Shown one piece after another: positions 18,936 through 27,492 of a stretch of 64,000 nucleotides of DNA. Source of the DNA: Chitinophagaceae bacterium (lineage in GTDB: Bacteria; Bacteroidota; Bacteroidia; Chitinophagales; Chitinophagaceae); the NCBI GenBank assembly GCA_019752045.1, contig JAIEMP010000007.1, positions 310,001 through 374,000 of the forward strand. The letters run 5' to 3'. The notes beneath the pieces are model-generated. The model worked only from the letters and a program-made list of their open reading frames with translations. It did not search any database and had not been told where the DNA came from. Position 1 is the stretch's first letter. The number at the start of each line of letters is the position of its first letter. The position numbers were made by a program, and so were the translations under genes.

Positions 18936-19234
18936 TATTGGTCGGCACGGCCCTTAGGCCGTCAGACCATTTGATGCAGCTAAGCCCCTTTCTCCTTCTC
19001 TTTCCCCGAAGGAGAAAGAGCGGTTCTTCATACTGCTTACAATCTATGAAGCTTCCACATCAACTTAATAATACCTCCCGTCACATTTCATTCTCTTTAC
19101 TTTTATTTATCAACTTAAATTAGCAAGGGCTGTGATTGGAAAGCCCCGCTTTTGGAGGTCCGCCCGGATAAGTCGGTCGGACGGGGGTTTGGGGAGGCTT
19201 CCCCATTTCACTTATTTTTACAAAAACCATTCGC
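18936..19234. repeat. Intergenic block of palindromic repeats between guaB and lnt
   Basis: No gene is seen. ACGGCC/GGCCGT (18947-18952 and 18957-18962) forms a hairpin. CTTTCTCCTTC (18988-18998) and GAAGGAGAAAG (19008-19018) form a perfect 11-bp inverted repeat. From 19123 a module begins with GCAAGGGCTGTG, has GTCCG/CGGAC arms (19159-19163, 19178-19182) and ends in a GGGGAGGCTTCCCC string near 19204. The GCRAGGGCTGTG module recurs at 32838 and 37079. Confidence 0.75.
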
Positions 19235-20878
19235 TTGAAAAAATATCAACCGTTATTTCTTTCCCTGCTCTCCGGTCTTTTATTATTTCTTGCATGGCCC
19301 ATGCAAAACTTTACAGTTGCTGTATTCTTTGCATTTATTCCATTGTTCATTCTTGAACAGCAGAACTATTCGAAGCTGAAATTTTTCGGGTTGATTTACC
19401 TTGCTCTATTCACCTGGAACATCAGCACCACCTGGTGGATCTGGAATGCATCAATGGTGGGTGCATGGCTCGCCATCTTTGCCAACAGTTTGCTCATGTG
19501 TATTCCATGGATGGGTTTTCGTTTCATGAACAAACGCTTTGGTTCACTCATTGGCTATTCTTCTTTTATTATTTTCTGGCTGGCATTTGAATATCTGCAT
19601 TTGCAGGATTGGGGACTGAGCTGGCCCTGGCTTACATTGGGAAATGTATTTGCTTCAAGAACCGATTGGGTGCAGTGGTATGAATATACAGGAACCAGTG
19701 GCGGGAGCTTATGGATATTACTTGTGAATGTAATCTTGTTTCAACTTATTCGTACAAGAGAAAACAAAAATGAAGTACGAGGTATAATACACGATGTACG
19801 ATTCCGAACAGCACTCACTGCATCGGCACTATTGCTTCTTCCAATCATGGCATCATTTCTCATCAGTAAGCAATTATCAGACATTAAACATCAGACATCA
19901 GACATCATCCATCATCCATCTTCAAACATCGTTATCGTTCAACCCAATATTGATCCTTACGAAAAACTGGCAACCGGTACGTTTGAAGCACAACTGCAAA
20001 AACTTATCCGTTTAAGCGAATCAAAAATTGACAGTAACACCAGCTTACTTGTTTGGCCCGAAACCGCTTTATACTCTGCCAATGGTTTTGATGAAACCAT
20101 GCTCAAAGAAAATTATTTTCTGCGGCCGTTGTTTGATTTTTTACGCCGGCATCCGAACATCAATTTATTTACCGGTATTGAAAGCTACCGTGTCTTCGAT
20201 AACCGTGTTTCAAATGTTGCAAAACCCATTTCTGGTACAACCAACTTTTACGAAGTGTACAATGGAAGTGTATTGCTCGATAGTAATGGTGCAAGAAATT
20301 TTTATCATAAGTCTATGCTGGTACCCGGTGTAGAAACATTACCCCGCTTTTTATTATTTCTTGGTCCTGTGTTTGAAAAACTCGGAGGCACTGCCGGCGG
20401 TTATGCCAGGCAGTTAGAGAGAACACCTGTAAAAACAACAAACGGTTTTGTGATTGCGCCTGCCATCTGTTACGAAAGTATTTATGGTGAGTACATGAGT
20501 AAGTACATCAGCAACGGAGCAAATATTATTGCTGTTATTACCAATGATGGATGGTGGGGCAATACACCCGGTTACAAACATCATATGCTCTATGGAAAAC
20601 TCCGTGCCATTGAAACAAGAAAATGGGTATTGCGAAGTGCCAATACCGGTATCAGTTGTTTTATTGATCCTGCAGGTAATGTTTTACAACCACAACCCTG
20701 GTGGACCGAAGCTGCTATACAAATGCACATTCCTGTAAATGACAGGAAAACAGTTTATGTGCAATTCGGCGATCTCATCAGTAAACTTGCATTGGTATTT
20801 GCAGCACTGTTTATTTTACTGGCTCTTTACAGGCGTTTTGCATCAAACAGAAAAACAACTCCGCCAGCCAATTTATAA
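19235..20878 (+). CDS. lnt: Apolipoprotein N-acyltransferase
   Basis: Inner-membrane enzyme that adds the third acyl chain to lipoproteins, fitting the many lipoproteins here. The 547 residues have five to six N-terminal membrane segments (about 5-190), a periplasmic nitrilase-like domain (about 225-500) and a final membrane helix (about 510-530). The Glu-Lys-Cys triad is visible in LVWPETALY, FYHKSMLVPGVE and IAPAICYESIYGEY. The start appears to be TTG at 19235 (MKKYQPLFLSLLSG), because no ATG lies near this conserved N-terminus. Between the last N-terminal helix and the nitrilase domain, about residues 216-230 (SDIKHQTSDIIHHPSS) come from a repetitive CATCAGACATC stretch and look like an added segment. 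Confidence 0.95.
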   Translation: MKKYQPLFLSLLSGLLLFLAWPMQNFTVAVFFAFIPLFILEQQNYSKLKFFGLIYLALFTWNISTTWWIWNASMVGAWLAIFANSLLMCIPWMGFRFMNKRFGSLIGYSSFIIFWLAFEYLHLQDWGLSWPWLTLGNVFASRTDWVQWYEYTGTSGGSLWILLVNVILFQLIRTRENKNEVRGIIHDVRFRTALTASALLLLPIMASFLISKQLSDIKHQTSDIIHHPSSNIVIVQPNIDPYEKLATGTFEAQLQKLIRLSESKIDSNTSLLVWPETALYSANGFDETMLKENYFLRPLFDFLRRHPNINLFTGIESYRVFDNRVSNVAKPISGTTNFYEVYNGSVLLDSNGARNFYHKSMLVPGVETLPRFLLFLGPVFEKLGGTAGGYARQLERTPVKTTNGFVIAPAICYESIYGEYMSKYISNGANIIAVITNDGWWGNTPGYKHHMLYGKLRAIETRKWVLRSANTGISCFIDPAGNVLQPQPWWTEAAIQMHIPVNDRKTVYVQFGDLISKLALVFAALFILLALYRRFASNRKTTPPANL

Positions 20879-20902
20879 ACCAGTTGCCTGATACACTGGT
20901 TT
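20877..20902 (+). terminator. Hairpin after lnt, weak terminator
   Basis: AAACCAGT (20877-20884) pairs with ACTGGTTT (20895-20902) around a ten-base loop, overlapping the lnt stop codon. A short T-run (CATTTTTCC) follows about ten bases on. The spacing is loose, so termination may be partial. Confidence 0.45.
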
Positions 20903-20993
20903 AAACAGCATTTTTCCCTGTTCAGGAAAAAAAAGCTACAGTACAGGATCAACAAATTAAATGCTCAGCGCATATTTTCAGTAACTTACTACC

Positions 20994-21818
20994 ATGCAGA
21001 AAACCCTTTCCACCGTTAGCGGACAACTCTCTTATTTTCTCTACGGAAAGGGTGAACCTGTTGTGCTGATTCATGGCTTTGGTGAAGACAGCCGCATCTG
21101 GAAGCAACAAATTCAATTTTTACAAAACCGGTTCCAACTAATTATACCTGATTTGCGTGGCAGCGGCGCATCAACTCTTCCAGAAAAACAACTGACCATA
21201 GAATCAATGGCCGATGATCTGTATGCAATACTCCGGGCAGAAAACATTCAGCCATGCATTTTGCTGGGGCATTCCATGGGTGGATACATTACACTTGCCT
21301 TTGCAGAAAAATATCCGGAAATGCTTGCAGCATTTGGTTTAATTCATTCAACTGCTTATGCAGACAGTGATGAAAAGAAAGCCGCACGTAAAAAATCAAT
21401 TGCGTTTATCAACGAACACAGTGCATTTGAATTTATACAAACCACTATCCCTAATTTATTTTCTGCAGCTTTCAATAAGCAACAGAAGCATCAGGTACTT
21501 CAACTTACTGAACAGGGAAGGCAATTCAGCAAAGAGGCATTAACTGCTTATTACGAAGCCATGATCGCAAGACCCGATCGCACAGAAGTTTTAAAAAACA
21601 GCACAGTACCTGTATTATTTTTTATTGGTGAAGAAGACAAAGCAGTTAACCCAGGAGACATGTTAAAACAATCTTCATTACCTGCGGTAAGTCAGGTGCT
21701 GTTTGTGAACGGCATTGCTCATATGGGTATGCTGGAGGCTACCGGCGAATTAAATACATGTATTGATGAATTTGTAACAACCGTACAGCAACTGCACACA
21801 GTGGAAATGCACAAATAA
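20994..21818 (+). CDS. Alpha/beta hydrolase
   Basis: A 274-residue cytosolic alpha/beta-fold hydrolase of unknown substrate. Seen are the oxyanion HGFGEDSRIWKQQ motif, the DLRGSGAS strand-turn, the nucleophile elbow GHSMGG (Ser about residue 93), an acid candidate in FIGEEDKAVNPG, and the catalytic His in GIAHMGMLEATGE. A helical cap domain lies at about 125-205. Length is typical. The adhesin gene begins five bases after its stop, so the two probably share a transcript, but no functional link is evident. Confidence 0.9.
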   Translation: MQKTLSTVSGQLSYFLYGKGEPVVLIHGFGEDSRIWKQQIQFLQNRFQLIIPDLRGSGASTLPEKQLTIESMADDLYAILRAENIQPCILLGHSMGGYITLAFAEKYPEMLAAFGLIHSTAYADSDEKKAARKKSIAFINEHSAFEFIQTTIPNLFSAAFNKQQKHQVLQLTEQGRQFSKEALTAYYEAMIARPDRTEVLKNSTVPVLFFIGEEDKAVNPGDMLKQSSLPAVSQVLFVNGIAHMGMLEATGELNTCIDEFVTTVQQLHTVEMHK

Positions 21819-21823
21819 AATTT

Positions 21824-24475
21824 ATGAAGAAATTCTGCTGCATCATATTTATTCTTCTTGCAACACAGAGCTTAAAAGCGGGGCATATCTCCGGAGGTGA
21901 ACTATATTACCGTTACATTGGTCCCGGATCAACAAGCGGCAGCAGTTTGTTTGAAGTGACTCTGCGTTTATTCAGAGATTGTGTTCCCATTGATAACGCC
22001 AACGGCCAACCGCCGCCTCAACTTCCTGCTGAAGCAATATTAGGTGTATTTATTAACGGAAGTAATAGTACGTACATTGACAGTCTCTATGCTCCAAGGG
22101 TATCTTTCGAAAATATCAGACTTACAACACCTTTTGAATGTATAATAAATGCTCCGGAGGTTTGTTATAACGTTGCGCTGTACAAAACAACTGTTCAACT
22201 TCCTGCAAACACAACCGGATATACCATTGCTTTTCAAACCTGTTGCCGCATCAACGGTTTATCCAATGTAAATAATGGCAGTATCGGCGCAACTTATATG
22301 GCCAATATACCCGGCACCAATCTGTTAGGAAATACAGGGGTTAACTCAAGTCCTGAATTTGATTTAAAAGATACCGTGTTGGTATGCCGTAATAAGCGGT
22401 TTACACTTCCCTTTAGTGCACAGGATCCTGACAGCGGCGATTCGTTGAGTTATAGTTTTTGCGATGCCTTCAGCAGTCCGGGTGTTAATAATGCCAACCG
22501 TAAACCTCAACCTCCACCTTATAACGCATTAAACTATACCAACGGATTTTCAGGAACAAGTCCGTTGGGAATAAATGTTGATATTAATCCGGTGACTGGT
22601 GTTATATCGGGTATTGCTCCTTCGGGAACAATTAACAGCACAGGTGCTTCCTTTTTTGTGGTGAATGTGTGTATAACTGAATGGCGAAGGGGTGTGCGCA
22701 TTTCTGAACATCGAAAAGATTTTGTTGTTCGTATTTCTGATTGCGATTTTGCAGATGCAGAATTACCTGTTGACAACAGAACCTGTGATGGTTTTTCTCA
22801 AACATTTCAAAACTTAACACCCAGCAGTGAAATCAGAACATGGTATTGGGATTTTGGTGTATCCACTTCCACAACAGATACATCAACAGCACAAAGCCCT
22901 ACTTATTTATACAGAGATACCGGTGTGTATGATGTAATGCTGATTGTAAACCGTGGCGAAGTTTGTACAGATACTTCTTTTTCAAAAGTATTTATCTATC
23001 CCGGTTTTTCTCCCGGGTTTGCTGCGTTTGATGGATGTAAAAATTTACCCATTCAATTCAGAGATACAACTCGCTCCGTATATGGATCTCCCAATTCCTG
23101 GAGCTGGGATTTTGGCAATCCAAATGCCAGTAATGATTTTTCATTTGTACAAAATCCGCAATACAGCTATCCGCTCAATGGCAATTATACAGTCCGCTTA
23201 ATAGTTGGCAGCAGCAAGGGATGTTTAGACACAGCCACCCGTGTGGTGACCATAACTGATAAACCACCTATTCAGTTAACAAATGATACATTGATCTGTT
23301 CCATTGACACGTTGCAGCTGAACGCCTTTGCACAGGGAACTTTTCAATGGAGTCCTGCATATAATATCAGCAGTACCGGCACCGCCAATCCGTTGGTTAG
23401 TCCCGACAGACGCACAACTTATTATGTAACGGTTACATTAGCCCCCGGTTGTGAGAACACCGATTCGGTGATTGTTGATGTGCGGGATTTTGTAACACTC
23501 CTGCCACCAAACGACACAACCATTTGCAGAGGTGATGCTTTAACGTTAAGGCCTGTGAGTGATGGATTGTATTATGCATGGAGTCCGCCAAATTTATTCA
23601 ACAACCCATTGGTGAAAAATGCAGTTGCTACTCCAACTGCTGCATCAACAGTGTTTACAGTTGTTTCAAGTATTGGAAAATGTAATCAATCAGCTTCGGT
23701 TACGGTACGCACCATTCCCTATCCTGTTGTAAATGCAGGTCCCGATCTGGCAATTTGTTTTAATGACACTGCAACTCTTACAGCAACCGGTGTTGCCAGC
23801 AGTTGGTTGTGGTCGCCTGCACGTTTTGTGAGTGCTCCTGCAGCAGCAACCACCTTTGCATATCCATTTACTTCCACCAATTTTATTGTGCGTGGTAACG
23901 ATACACTGGGTTGTCCTAAACCAACTTTTGACACAGTGCTGGTAAGAGTTATACCACCTGTACCTGCTTTTGCAGGTAACGATACGGCTGTTGTGGTGGG
24001 TGAGCCATTGCAACTTAAAGCAACAGGTGCTTTATTTTATCAGTGGACACCATCTGCTTATTTATCTAATCCCGATATACAAAATCCGGTGGCAATATTT
24101 GATCAATCAGTTGAACGGTTTACCTATATTGTTACAGCCACTACGGCAGAAGGTTGTTTTGCAACAGATACGATCAACATCAGAATTTTTAAAACGGCGC
24201 CCGATATTTTTGTACCAACTGCATTTACACCCGATGCAAACAACCTCAATGATGAGTTTGTACCCATTGCAGTTGGTATTTCCAAGCTTGATTATTTCCG
24301 TGTGTTCAACCGCTGGGGAAACGAAATTTTTGCCACAACTACTTTACAAAAAGGATGGAACGGAACTTACAAAGGTGTGATGCAGGAAACCGGAACTTAC
24401 GTTTGGATGGTAAGAGGTACAGATTATCTGGGCAAAACTGTGATTAAAAAAGGAACCGTGAATTTGATAAGGTAA
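21824..24475 (+). CDS. PKD-repeat surface adhesin with gliding-motility C-terminal domain
   Basis: An 883-residue secreted protein. A signal peptide (MKKFCCIIFILLATQSLKAG) is followed by a Cys-containing region of about 300 residues (GGELYYRYIG, TCCRINGLSNVNNG, FVVNVCITEWR), two PKD domains (about 325-400 and 405-485; IRTWYWDFGV..YRDTGVYDVML and SWSWDFGN..YPLNGNYTVRLIV), Ig-like modules (about 490-790) and the gliding-motility-associated domain (about 795-883; DIFVPTAFTPDANNLNDEFVPI, FRVFNRWGNEIF, GWNGTYKG, GTYVWMV). This last is a type B T9SS sorting signal, so the protein should be exported by T9SS and attached or released at the surface. A role in adhesion is inferred. Confidence 0.92.
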   Translation: MKKFCCIIFILLATQSLKAGHISGGELYYRYIGPGSTSGSSLFEVTLRLFRDCVPIDNANGQPPPQLPAEAILGVFINGSNSTYIDSLYAPRVSFENIRLTTPFECIINAPEVCYNVALYKTTVQLPANTTGYTIAFQTCCRINGLSNVNNGSIGATYMANIPGTNLLGNTGVNSSPEFDLKDTVLVCRNKRFTLPFSAQDPDSGDSLSYSFCDAFSSPGVNNANRKPQPPPYNALNYTNGFSGTSPLGINVDINPVTGVISGIAPSGTINSTGASFFVVNVCITEWRRGVRISEHRKDFVVRISDCDFADAELPVDNRTCDGFSQTFQNLTPSSEIRTWYWDFGVSTSTTDTSTAQSPTYLYRDTGVYDVMLIVNRGEVCTDTSFSKVFIYPGFSPGFAAFDGCKNLPIQFRDTTRSVYGSPNSWSWDFGNPNASNDFSFVQNPQYSYPLNGNYTVRLIVGSSKGCLDTATRVVTITDKPPIQLTNDTLICSIDTLQLNAFAQGTFQWSPAYNISSTGTANPLVSPDRRTTYYVTVTLAPGCENTDSVIVDVRDFVTLLPPNDTTICRGDALTLRPVSDGLYYAWSPPNLFNNPLVKNAVATPTAASTVFTVVSSIGKCNQSASVTVRTIPYPVVNAGPDLAICFNDTATLTATGVASSWLWSPARFVSAPAAATTFAYPFTSTNFIVRGNDTLGCPKPTFDTVLVRVIPPVPAFAGNDTAVVVGEPLQLKATGALFYQWTPSAYLSNPDIQNPVAIFDQSVERFTYIVTATTAEGCFATDTINIRIFKTAPDIFVPTAFTPDANNLNDEFVPIAVGISKLDYFRVFNRWGNEIFATTTLQKGWNGTYKGVMQETGTYVWMVRGTDYLGKTVIKKGTVNLIR

Positions 24476-24612
24476 ACTTTATTCCTAAACCTGTTCTTTT
24501 ATCACAAACACAAAATGCAGCATCGAATTACAGAAATGCGTAAACTCATTATTCCTGTCTTCATCAGTTTCCGGTTACATGTTAACTTTTGAGAAATTAG
24601 TTTATTTTGTTG

Positions 24613-25098
24613 ATGGAAAACATGAACCGGACTATCCACTTTTTAAGCAGACATAAACACAATTTTCTCTACGGCGTTTCGCTGGCGGGCCTGCTGTTCA
24701 TTTTGAAATGGCTTGAACTGAGGTATCTGATTTTCAACAACGGTATTGAAATTTATATTGGAAGTATTGCACTGCTTTTTACAGCCCTCGGCATTTGGCT
24801 GGCCATCAGGCTAATGAAACCAAAGATTAAAACAGTGCTGGTGGAAAAAGAAGTATACATCAGCAATACGCCTTTTATACGCAACGAAAAAGAACTTACC
24901 CGCCTCGGCATCAGCAAACGGGAACTGGATGTATTGCAGTTAATGGCCAAAGGATTCAGCAACGTAGAAATTGCCGAACATTTATTTGTGTCGTTGAACA
25001 CAGTAAAAACGCATGCATCAAACCTGTTTATGAAACTGGATGCAAAAAGAAGAACACAGGCAATTGAAAAAGCCAAACAACTCGGCATTGTTGCTTAA
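24613..25098 (+). CDS. Membrane-anchored LuxR-type transcriptional regulator
   Basis: A 161-residue protein with two predicted membrane helices (about 18-38, FLYGVSLAGLLFILKWLEL, and 45-65, IYIGSIALLFTALGIWLAI) and a C-terminal LuxR HTH (about 98-158; ISKRELDVLQLMAKGFSNVEIAEHLFVSLNTVKTHASNLFMKL). There is no receiver or ligand-binding domain, unlike typical NarL/LuxR proteins. The ATG at 24613 is preferred over an upstream TTG. The next gene encodes a DUF4199 membrane protein 113 bases downstream, and the pair may act as a membrane sensor plus regulator. The signal is unknown. Confidence 0.88.
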   Translation: MENMNRTIHFLSRHKHNFLYGVSLAGLLFILKWLELRYLIFNNGIEIYIGSIALLFTALGIWLAIRLMKPKIKTVLVEKEVYISNTPFIRNEKELTRLGISKRELDVLQLMAKGFSNVEIAEHLFVSLNTVKTHASNLFMKLDAKRRTQAIEKAKQLGIVA

Positions 25099-25211
25099 AT
25101 CACTCACCCAATGGAATGAAAACTGAGCTTGCTCATGAAATTCACCCGAAAGGATGAAGACCATTTAACCCCGATGCCTGAGTTTTGCCCACATTAACAA
25201 AACAACACACA

Positions 25212-25757
25212 ATGAAAAAAATTATTCTTGTCTGCGGACTGATTGCCGGCTCTGTTCTTTCCATCGTCATGATTGTATCCTTTCTTTTGATGGATGATCA
25301 TTTCAGTGGCGGTATGCTGCTGGGTTATGCATCTATGCTCCTTTCCTTTTCACTCATTTTTGTAGCCATAAAAACGTGGAGAGATAAATATAATAACGGA
25401 ATCATCAGTTTTGGCAAAGCATTTAAAATCGGTTTGTTAATATCACTCATTGCATCTGCCATGTATGTCATAACATGGATGATAGAATATACTTTTTTCA
25501 TTCCCGACTTTATGGAAAAGTATGCAGCCCATACTATTGAAAAAGCCAAAGCAGCCGGTGCAACAGCGGCTGAAATCAGCAAACAGACAACCGAAATGGA
25601 AAAATTTAAAGTGCTGTATAAAAACCCTTTTTTTGTTGTATTGATGACCTTTGCTGAAGTATTACCCGTGGGGCTGATCGTTTCACTTATTGCTGCGTTA
25701 ATTCTAAAGAGAAAAAGCAAAGCACCACATCCGGCAACTGCTTCAACTGCAAATTGA
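25212..25757 (+). CDS. DUF4199 family membrane protein
   Basis: A 181-residue integral membrane protein with four likely helices: residues about 3-25 (ILVCGLIAGSVLSIVMIVSFL), 32-52, 70-95 and 142-165. The loop between helices 3 and 4 is charged (EKYAAHTIEKAKAAGATAAEISKQTTEMEKF), and the pattern matches the Bacteroidota DUF4199 family. ATG 25212 (MKKIILVCG) is preferred to the longer frame, which adds a polar extension before the first helix. It follows the LuxR-type regulator and is probably its partner; function unknown. Confidence 0.82.
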   Translation: MKKIILVCGLIAGSVLSIVMIVSFLLMDDHFSGGMLLGYASMLLSFSLIFVAIKTWRDKYNNGIISFGKAFKIGLLISLIASAMYVITWMIEYTFFIPDFMEKYAAHTIEKAKAAGATAAEISKQTTEMEKFKVLYKNPFFVVLMTFAEVLPVGLIVSLIAALILKRKSKAPHPATASTAN

Positions 25758-25935
25758 GAAGTACTAAGTTTATTTCACTGATGTAATCTTCTGCTGTAAC
25801 CAATTTGAAAACCCCTACATGATTTCCTTTCATTTAAAGCACTTGCATGATTGCTGTGGAAATATTGTACAGATTTTCTCCTGAGAACAGATGAAAATCT
25901 TTTTCAGAAATACGGTTTCTCTGTACATTCACTGC

Positions 25936-26694
25936 ATGAGTAAGATTGTGTTTATTACGGGTGCCACATCCGGTTTTGGAAAAGCCTGTGCCGAGTTGTT
26001 TGCAGGCAACAACTGCAGTTTAATTATTAATGGAAGAAGAGCCGATCGTTTACAGGAACTGAAACATGAACTTGAAGTACGCTTTAAAGTGAATGTGTAC
26101 AGCCTTGCATTTGATGTGCAGGATAAAAAAGCCGTCTTTGATGCCATAGCTCTATTACCTGCTGAATGGCAGTCCATAGATGTGTTGATTAACAATGCAG
26201 GACTTGCATTGGGCAGGGACTATTTTGAAGAAGCTGATATGGACGATTGGGAAACCATGATCAACACCAATGTAAAAGGGCTGTTGTATGTTTCCCGTGC
26301 CATTGTTCCTTTTATGATCAAACAGCAAAAAGGACAAATCATAAACATTGGCTCAACAGCGGCAAAAGAAACTTATGAAAAAGGGAATGTGTATTGTGCA
26401 GGTAAAGCAGCGGTAGACAGCATCAGCAAAGCCATGCGGATAGATCTGTTGAGACATAAAATTAAAGTAACGGCCATTCACCCGGGAGCAGCAGAAACTG
26501 AGTTTTCAAAAGTCCGGTTCAAGGGAGATGAGCAAAAGGCCGCTGCGGTGTATGAAGGATACAAGGCACTTTCGGCTAAAGATATTGCAGAAGTTGTTTA
26601 TTATACAACCACCCTGCCTGCACATGTGTGTATCAACGACTTAGTTGTTACATGCACAGCACAGGCAAATTCTTTTTATACGTTTAAAGATTAA
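25936..26694 (+). CDS. Short-chain dehydrogenase/reductase, YdfG-like
   Basis: A 252-residue NAD(P)-dependent oxidoreductase of the classical SDR family. It has the cofactor motif TGATSGFGKA (about 8-17), an NGRRADRL stretch after strand 2 that suggests NADP preference, NNAG (about 86-89), the catalytic Ser region GQIINIGSTAA and the YCAGK active-site motif (Tyr about 154, Lys 158), then HPGAAETEF. The overall pattern is closest to 3-hydroxy acid (serine/allo-threonine) dehydrogenases such as YdfG; the substrate is inferred only. ATG 25936 starts directly at the cofactor strand and is preferred to an upstream ATG at 25891. Confidence 0.92.
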   Translation: MSKIVFITGATSGFGKACAELFAGNNCSLIINGRRADRLQELKHELEVRFKVNVYSLAFDVQDKKAVFDAIALLPAEWQSIDVLINNAGLALGRDYFEEADMDDWETMINTNVKGLLYVSRAIVPFMIKQQKGQIINIGSTAAKETYEKGNVYCAGKAAVDSISKAMRIDLLRHKIKVTAIHPGAAETEFSKVRFKGDEQKAAAVYEGYKALSAKDIAEVVYYTTTLPAHVCINDLVVTCTAQANSFYTFKD

Positions 26695-26890
26695 GGCATA
26701 ATAATTGGTATCTTAAACGGGTATTTTAAAACCCGTAAATTCTACATATTTAAGCATAAGTGTTCTTACGTAGTATTAAAAAATTCATGTGAAAGGGATC
26801 CAATATCATAATAATAGCAGTATCTTGTACTCGAAATCGTACCCATTCCTGCTGTTATGCAGCAAGAAAAACCATATAATCCGTATACAA

Positions 26891-27379
26891 ATGAAAACCC
26901 TGCTATTTATAATTGCAGCAGTTATTTCCTGTACCTCTCTAAATGCTCAGGAAGTCATCCGGCAGAGATCCTGCAACAGCCAATCCATTTCAGCACAGGT
27001 AGACAGTTTAAAGAAAACATTTGAACAAAGTGGTTTTGTGGTTTTAAAAGAAGCCAGCATGACCATGGAAAGTGCTTTTGAAATGCCCGTAATTGTTCCT
27101 ATGACACAGGGCGCTTGGTATCATATTGTATTTATTGGCGACCCCAGCAGTAAACTCCACGAAGTAAGAATGTACGATTACGACGAAAAGCAAGTTTATT
27201 ACAAAAAACTATACGGCTATTCCGAAGGCAATATTATCAGCTATGCGTATATGCCTAAAATGTCGGAGTGGCATATGATAAAACCCGTTCAGGTAAACAA
27301 AGGTAAAAAAGATTGTTGCGGCTATATTATGCTGCTTAAGAAAGTGAAAGGCAATACAGATGTAATGCCCTCTCGCTAA
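26891..27379 (+). CDS. Secreted protein of unknown function
   Basis: A 162-residue product starting MKTLLFIIAAVISCTSLNAQ, a clean signal peptide. The longer frame from 26789 adds a low-complexity extension and is unlikely. The mature protein has two halves: a helical start (SCNSQSISAQVDSLKKTFEQSG) and beta-rich strands (MPVIVPMTQGAWYHIVFIGDPSSKLHEVRMYDYDEKQVYYKK), ending with a Cys pair (DCCGYIMLLKKV). I recognise no family. It is monocistronic, with a strong terminator following. Confidence 0.75.
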   Translation: MKTLLFIIAAVISCTSLNAQEVIRQRSCNSQSISAQVDSLKKTFEQSGFVVLKEASMTMESAFEMPVIVPMTQGAWYHIVFIGDPSSKLHEVRMYDYDEKQVYYKKLYGYSEGNIISYAYMPKMSEWHMIKPVQVNKGKKDCCGYIMLLKKVKGNTDVMPSR

Positions 27380-27410
27380 CTCAGTTTTGGTTTTATCAGG
27401 TGATATAGAG

Positions 27411-27441
27411 CCCCGGCGCATTTTGGCCGGGGATTTTTTTT
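27411..27441 (+). terminator. Intrinsic terminator
   Basis: CCCCGGC (27411-27417) pairs with GCCGGGG (27426-27432) around GCATTTTG, followed by eight T. It ends the secreted-protein gene. Confidence 0.9.
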
Positions 27442-27450
27442 GCATATTTG

Positions 27451-27473
27451 TCATATTGAGCTTGTCGAAATAC
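27451..27473. repeat. Short dispersed-repeat-like string
   Basis: TCATATTGAGCTTGTCGAAAT resembles the TCATTCTGAGCTTGTCGAAG string that I recall as a common interspersed motif in draft bacterial genomes. There is one copy in the window, so its repeat status is not shown here. Confidence 0.35.
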
Positions 27474-27492
27474 GGACAAATGCATTTTGAGA

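Noticed and set aside
18947-19018. Terminator of guaB
   Set aside because: Two good hairpins exist but no T-run follows on the plus strand; more likely repeat elements, although they may slow polymerase.
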